Assembly (NCBI RefSeq): GCF_003589925.1
Contig: NZ_CP032382.1
Span: forward strand, 8,060,001 to 8,124,000
Source: Chryseolinea soli
GTDB lineage: Bacteria > Bacteroidota > Bacteroidia > Cytophagales > Cyclobacteriaceae
Direction: 5' to 3'
Length of the DNA stretch: 64,000 bases
Made by a program: the position numbers and the translations under genes. Positions within the stretch are counted from its first letter, which is position 1. Every line of letters starts with the position of its first letter. Positions 62,410-64,000 of this stretch are shown here, one piece after another. The notes below the pieces were generated by a model. The model was not told the origin of the DNA, made no database searches, and saw nothing but the letters and a program-made list of their open reading frames with translations.

Positions 62410-62423
62410 ATTGCAAATTGCAA
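62410..62423. repeat. Tandem ATTGCAA repeat upstream of the winged-helix gene
   Basis: ATTGCAA occurs at 62410-62416 and 62417-62423, so the palindrome TTGCAA is repeated with 7-bp period, 18 bp upstream of the start at 62392. A candidate operator for the winged-helix protein. Confidence 0.55.
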
Positions 62424-62521
62424 ATTAATGCTCTTAAATGCAAGCCCTCGGCTTCCAATCTCCAACAGACAAAAAAGTAGCAAATTGGCGGGTGCTGTTT
62501 CCGATGCAACCGTCAAAGAAA

Positions 62522-63901
62522 TTAGGAAATTGTTTTATCAAGGAAGGTTCGTGCAAAACCTATAAACCTATCAATATCAGATTTCGTGGTCGGGATTCCG
62601 ATGGAGATCCGAACGGCGCCCCGGGTCTTGCCCGTAAAGGCGACAAAATCATCGTAATCGCCGTGATCCCTTTCGTCAAAATAATTTCTCAACTTGTCCG
62701 ATGAAATATCATGATTCAATTCATCAATGCCCGGATTACAAAAACATCCGGTTCGAAAGGATATCTTTTCAAAACTTCCCAGTTGCTCAATGCGTTGCGG
62801 TGAGTAACATTGTTCATTCACGTCAAAAAAGTTCATCATAAAGATGCCGCCCCGGTTTTCAACATGCCTGGGCCCATATAATTTTATCAGCTTCGATCCA
62901 TTATCATGATAAAGGTTGTTTAGCTCGGAAAGCATGTACCGACTCAGCTCCTTTATACGACTATGGATATTCTCCATCCCGATGGAAGCGATAAAGTTCA
63001 GTCCGTTCGTGATCGCGGGAATATTCAAATAGTTAATGGTGCCGTCTTCAAATCGCTCATGATCGTGTTTTAAAAAAAAGTCACCGTGTGCCACGGCTGA
63101 GAAGGTAATGGTGCCTCCGGCATACCAGCTTTTCTTCAGTTTATGAAATTTTTCTTTTTTAACAAGCAAGCATCCCATACCGGTTGGATAGCCGAACATT
63201 TTATAGAACGAAAGGGAGACAAAATCGGGGCCGTGAATGGTTAAATCCAATGCTGATGTTGGAACAAAAGCAGCGGCGTCCAATAGGACGTCCCAGTTTT
63301 CCTCCTGCGCCCTGCTGATCCATTCCAGCGAATGTTGAACGCCTGAAACATTGGACTGTGCCGGAAACGCAAACAGCTTTTCGTTCTTATCGGGATGACT
63401 TTGCAGATGCCGGCTCAACTCCGTTTCGTTTATCGTGAGGGTCTTCCGGTTCATAGGGCTATAGGTATAGGCACCCCCCTTGTTCTTGCAATACTCCCGG
63501 ATGCCATTCACAGAATTATGATTATCCGTCGTCAGCAACAAGTGAGCGCTCGAAGAGAACGGGTAACATTCTCCAACGATCTTCAGGGCTCCCGTGGCAT
63601 TTGCGGTAAAGATGCAATAGTAGTCGTGCGCCCGGAAGAAATGCAATACACGATCACGCGCTTCCTTCACAAATTCCTCCGACATAAGCGAAGCAGGATT
63701 CCTGGAATGAGGATTCCCATAAACGCCGCGACTCAAAAAATCGCAATGGGCGTCCACCAACGATTGGGGATAGAGATTGCCACCGGTATAATCCAGGTAG
63801 GTATGCCCACTTTCATCCAGCCGGGCGAATTCCTTTTTCCGTAAGCTCGCGAAGAGCTCATGACGAGTTGTCTGCAAATTCATGATCATACTGCTATTCA
63901 T
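62522..63901 (-). CDS. Class V aminotransferase (Moco-sulfurase/cysteine-desulfurase-like)
   Basis: A PLP enzyme of about 459 residues when started at 63901 (MNSSMIMNLQ); the start is uncertain, with Met alternatives at 63955 and 63883. The opening TYLDYTGGNLYPQSLV and GNPHSRNPAS match molybdenum-cofactor sulfurases, the PLP pocket Asp208 (LLDAAA) and Lys234 (SFYKMFGYPTG) are present, and RTGCFCNPG near residue 385 supplies Cys residues in the place of the desulfurase Cys. It lacks the MOSC domain of the eukaryotic enzyme. Substrate not established. Confidence 0.85.
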   Translation of the reverse strand: MNSSMIMNLQTTRHELFASLRKKEFARLDESGHTYLDYTGGNLYPQSLVDAHCDFLSRGVYGNPHSRNPASLMSEEFVKEARDRVLHFFRAHDYYCIFTANATGALKIVGECYPFSSSAHLLLTTDNHNSVNGIREYCKNKGGAYTYSPMNRKTLTINETELSRHLQSHPDKNEKLFAFPAQSNVSGVQHSLEWISRAQEENWDVLLDAAAFVPTSALDLTIHGPDFVSLSFYKMFGYPTGMGCLLVKKEKFHKLKKSWYAGGTITFSAVAHGDFFLKHDHERFEDGTINYLNIPAITNGLNFIASIGMENIHSRIKELSRYMLSELNNLYHDNGSKLIKLYGPRHVENRGGIFMMNFFDVNEQCYSPQRIEQLGSFEKISFRTGCFCNPGIDELNHDISSDKLRNYFDERDHGDYDDFVAFTGKTRGAVRISIGIPTTKSDIDRFIGFARTFLDKTIS

Positions 63902-64000
63902 ATTATTATGTTGACGGAAAAACAGCATATAAAATCCGTCTCGTCGCTGGTGCATGCCAGGACGGACGTGTTACCACAGCAATGCAAAAGATTCTGGAGG

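Noticed and set aside
57603..64000. Island with att sites at ssrA
   Set aside because: I looked for a repeat of the tmRNA 3' end (the TTCGATTC region) downstream and for an integrase and found neither in the window, so an integrated element cannot be claimed.
1..64000. CRISPR arrays, IS elements, tRNA and rRNA genes
   Set aside because: No regularly spaced repeats, transposase frames with terminal repeats, or cloverleaf sequences other than the tmRNA were recognised by reading.

Overview
The window is a stretch of bacterial chromosome from a member of the Bacteroidota, most likely order Cytophagales (a Chryseolinea-like soil organism). This rests on promoters of the Bacteroidota type (TAnnTTTG -7 boxes before at least ten genes), a tmRNA whose tag reads GESNYAMAA, two-domain TPR histidine kinases, a TonB receptor with a carboxypeptidase-like N-terminal domain, DUF2490 and DUF3127 proteins, and TPR/PD40/OmpA proteins. 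Base composition is close to half GC, with a clearly AT-richer stretch around 57.7-58.7 kb. The order-level placement is inference. Genes are densely packed on both strands; no CRISPR array, IS element, phage or rRNA was seen.

Layout. 0-6.8 kb: the end of an ABC/TolC export operon, a mini-OmpA, an aldo/keto reductase, a ligase-nuclease DNA repair pair, a histidine-phosphatase and an NTF2-like protein. 6.8-13.2 kb: a TPR protein, small membrane proteins, a thioredoxin lipoprotein, a cysteine-cluster protein, NTF2-like and GyrI-like proteins with a 26-residue micro-ORF between them, and a class IV aminotransferase. 12.8-14.8 kb: an ArsR-type regulator, an Old Yellow Enzyme and a DoxX protein, probably an electrophile/redox response unit with a duplicated 36-bp element between regulator and enzyme. 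15-22.9 kb: a tandem ABC ATPase, a TolB-like propeller protein, an RhlE-like RNA helicase, a small outer-membrane protein whose promoter lies in the loop of a 15-bp inverted repeat, superoxide dismutase, DUF3127, TadA and a DcrB-like protein. 22.9-31.3 kb: AspS, a cytochrome c plus Tat-exported FAD oxidase pair, an arginase-family enzyme, a methyltransferase, a DUF2541-like secreted protein and a D-aminoacylase relative without the usual metal ligands.

31.4-40.3 kb: a PorE-like TPR/propeller/OmpA protein, a single-domain response regulator, a TonB receptor, a TPR histidine kinase, a GH43 glycosidase lipoprotein and a DoxX-like protein. 40.4-48.4 kb: a two-component system divergent from a TolC-RND-adaptor efflux operon, which it probably regulates. 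48.4-57.2 kb: a DUF2490 protein behind three TGTTAA boxes spaced exactly 11 bp, a RadC-like protein with a destroyed active site, a DUF3857 transglutaminase-like protein, an ExbB/ExbD/hydrolase/SDR cluster, a beta-lactamase-fold hydrolase and a membrane protein that carries a kinase dimerisation helix but no kinase domain. 57.2-64 kb: the tmRNA gene, then a more accessory-looking region with an Mrr-like PD-(D/E)XK protein, another TPR histidine kinase, an AbiE-like winged-helix/nucleotidyltransferase pair followed by a possible third small gene, and a class V aminotransferase of the Moco-sulfurase type.

The best candidates for something new are the AbiE-like pair with its small downstream ORF, the dead JAB/HTH-tail protein, the Mrr-like Zn-ribbon protein next to ssrA, the 42-residue membrane peptide with its own promoter and terminator, and the promoter-in-a-hairpin at 20.0 kb.
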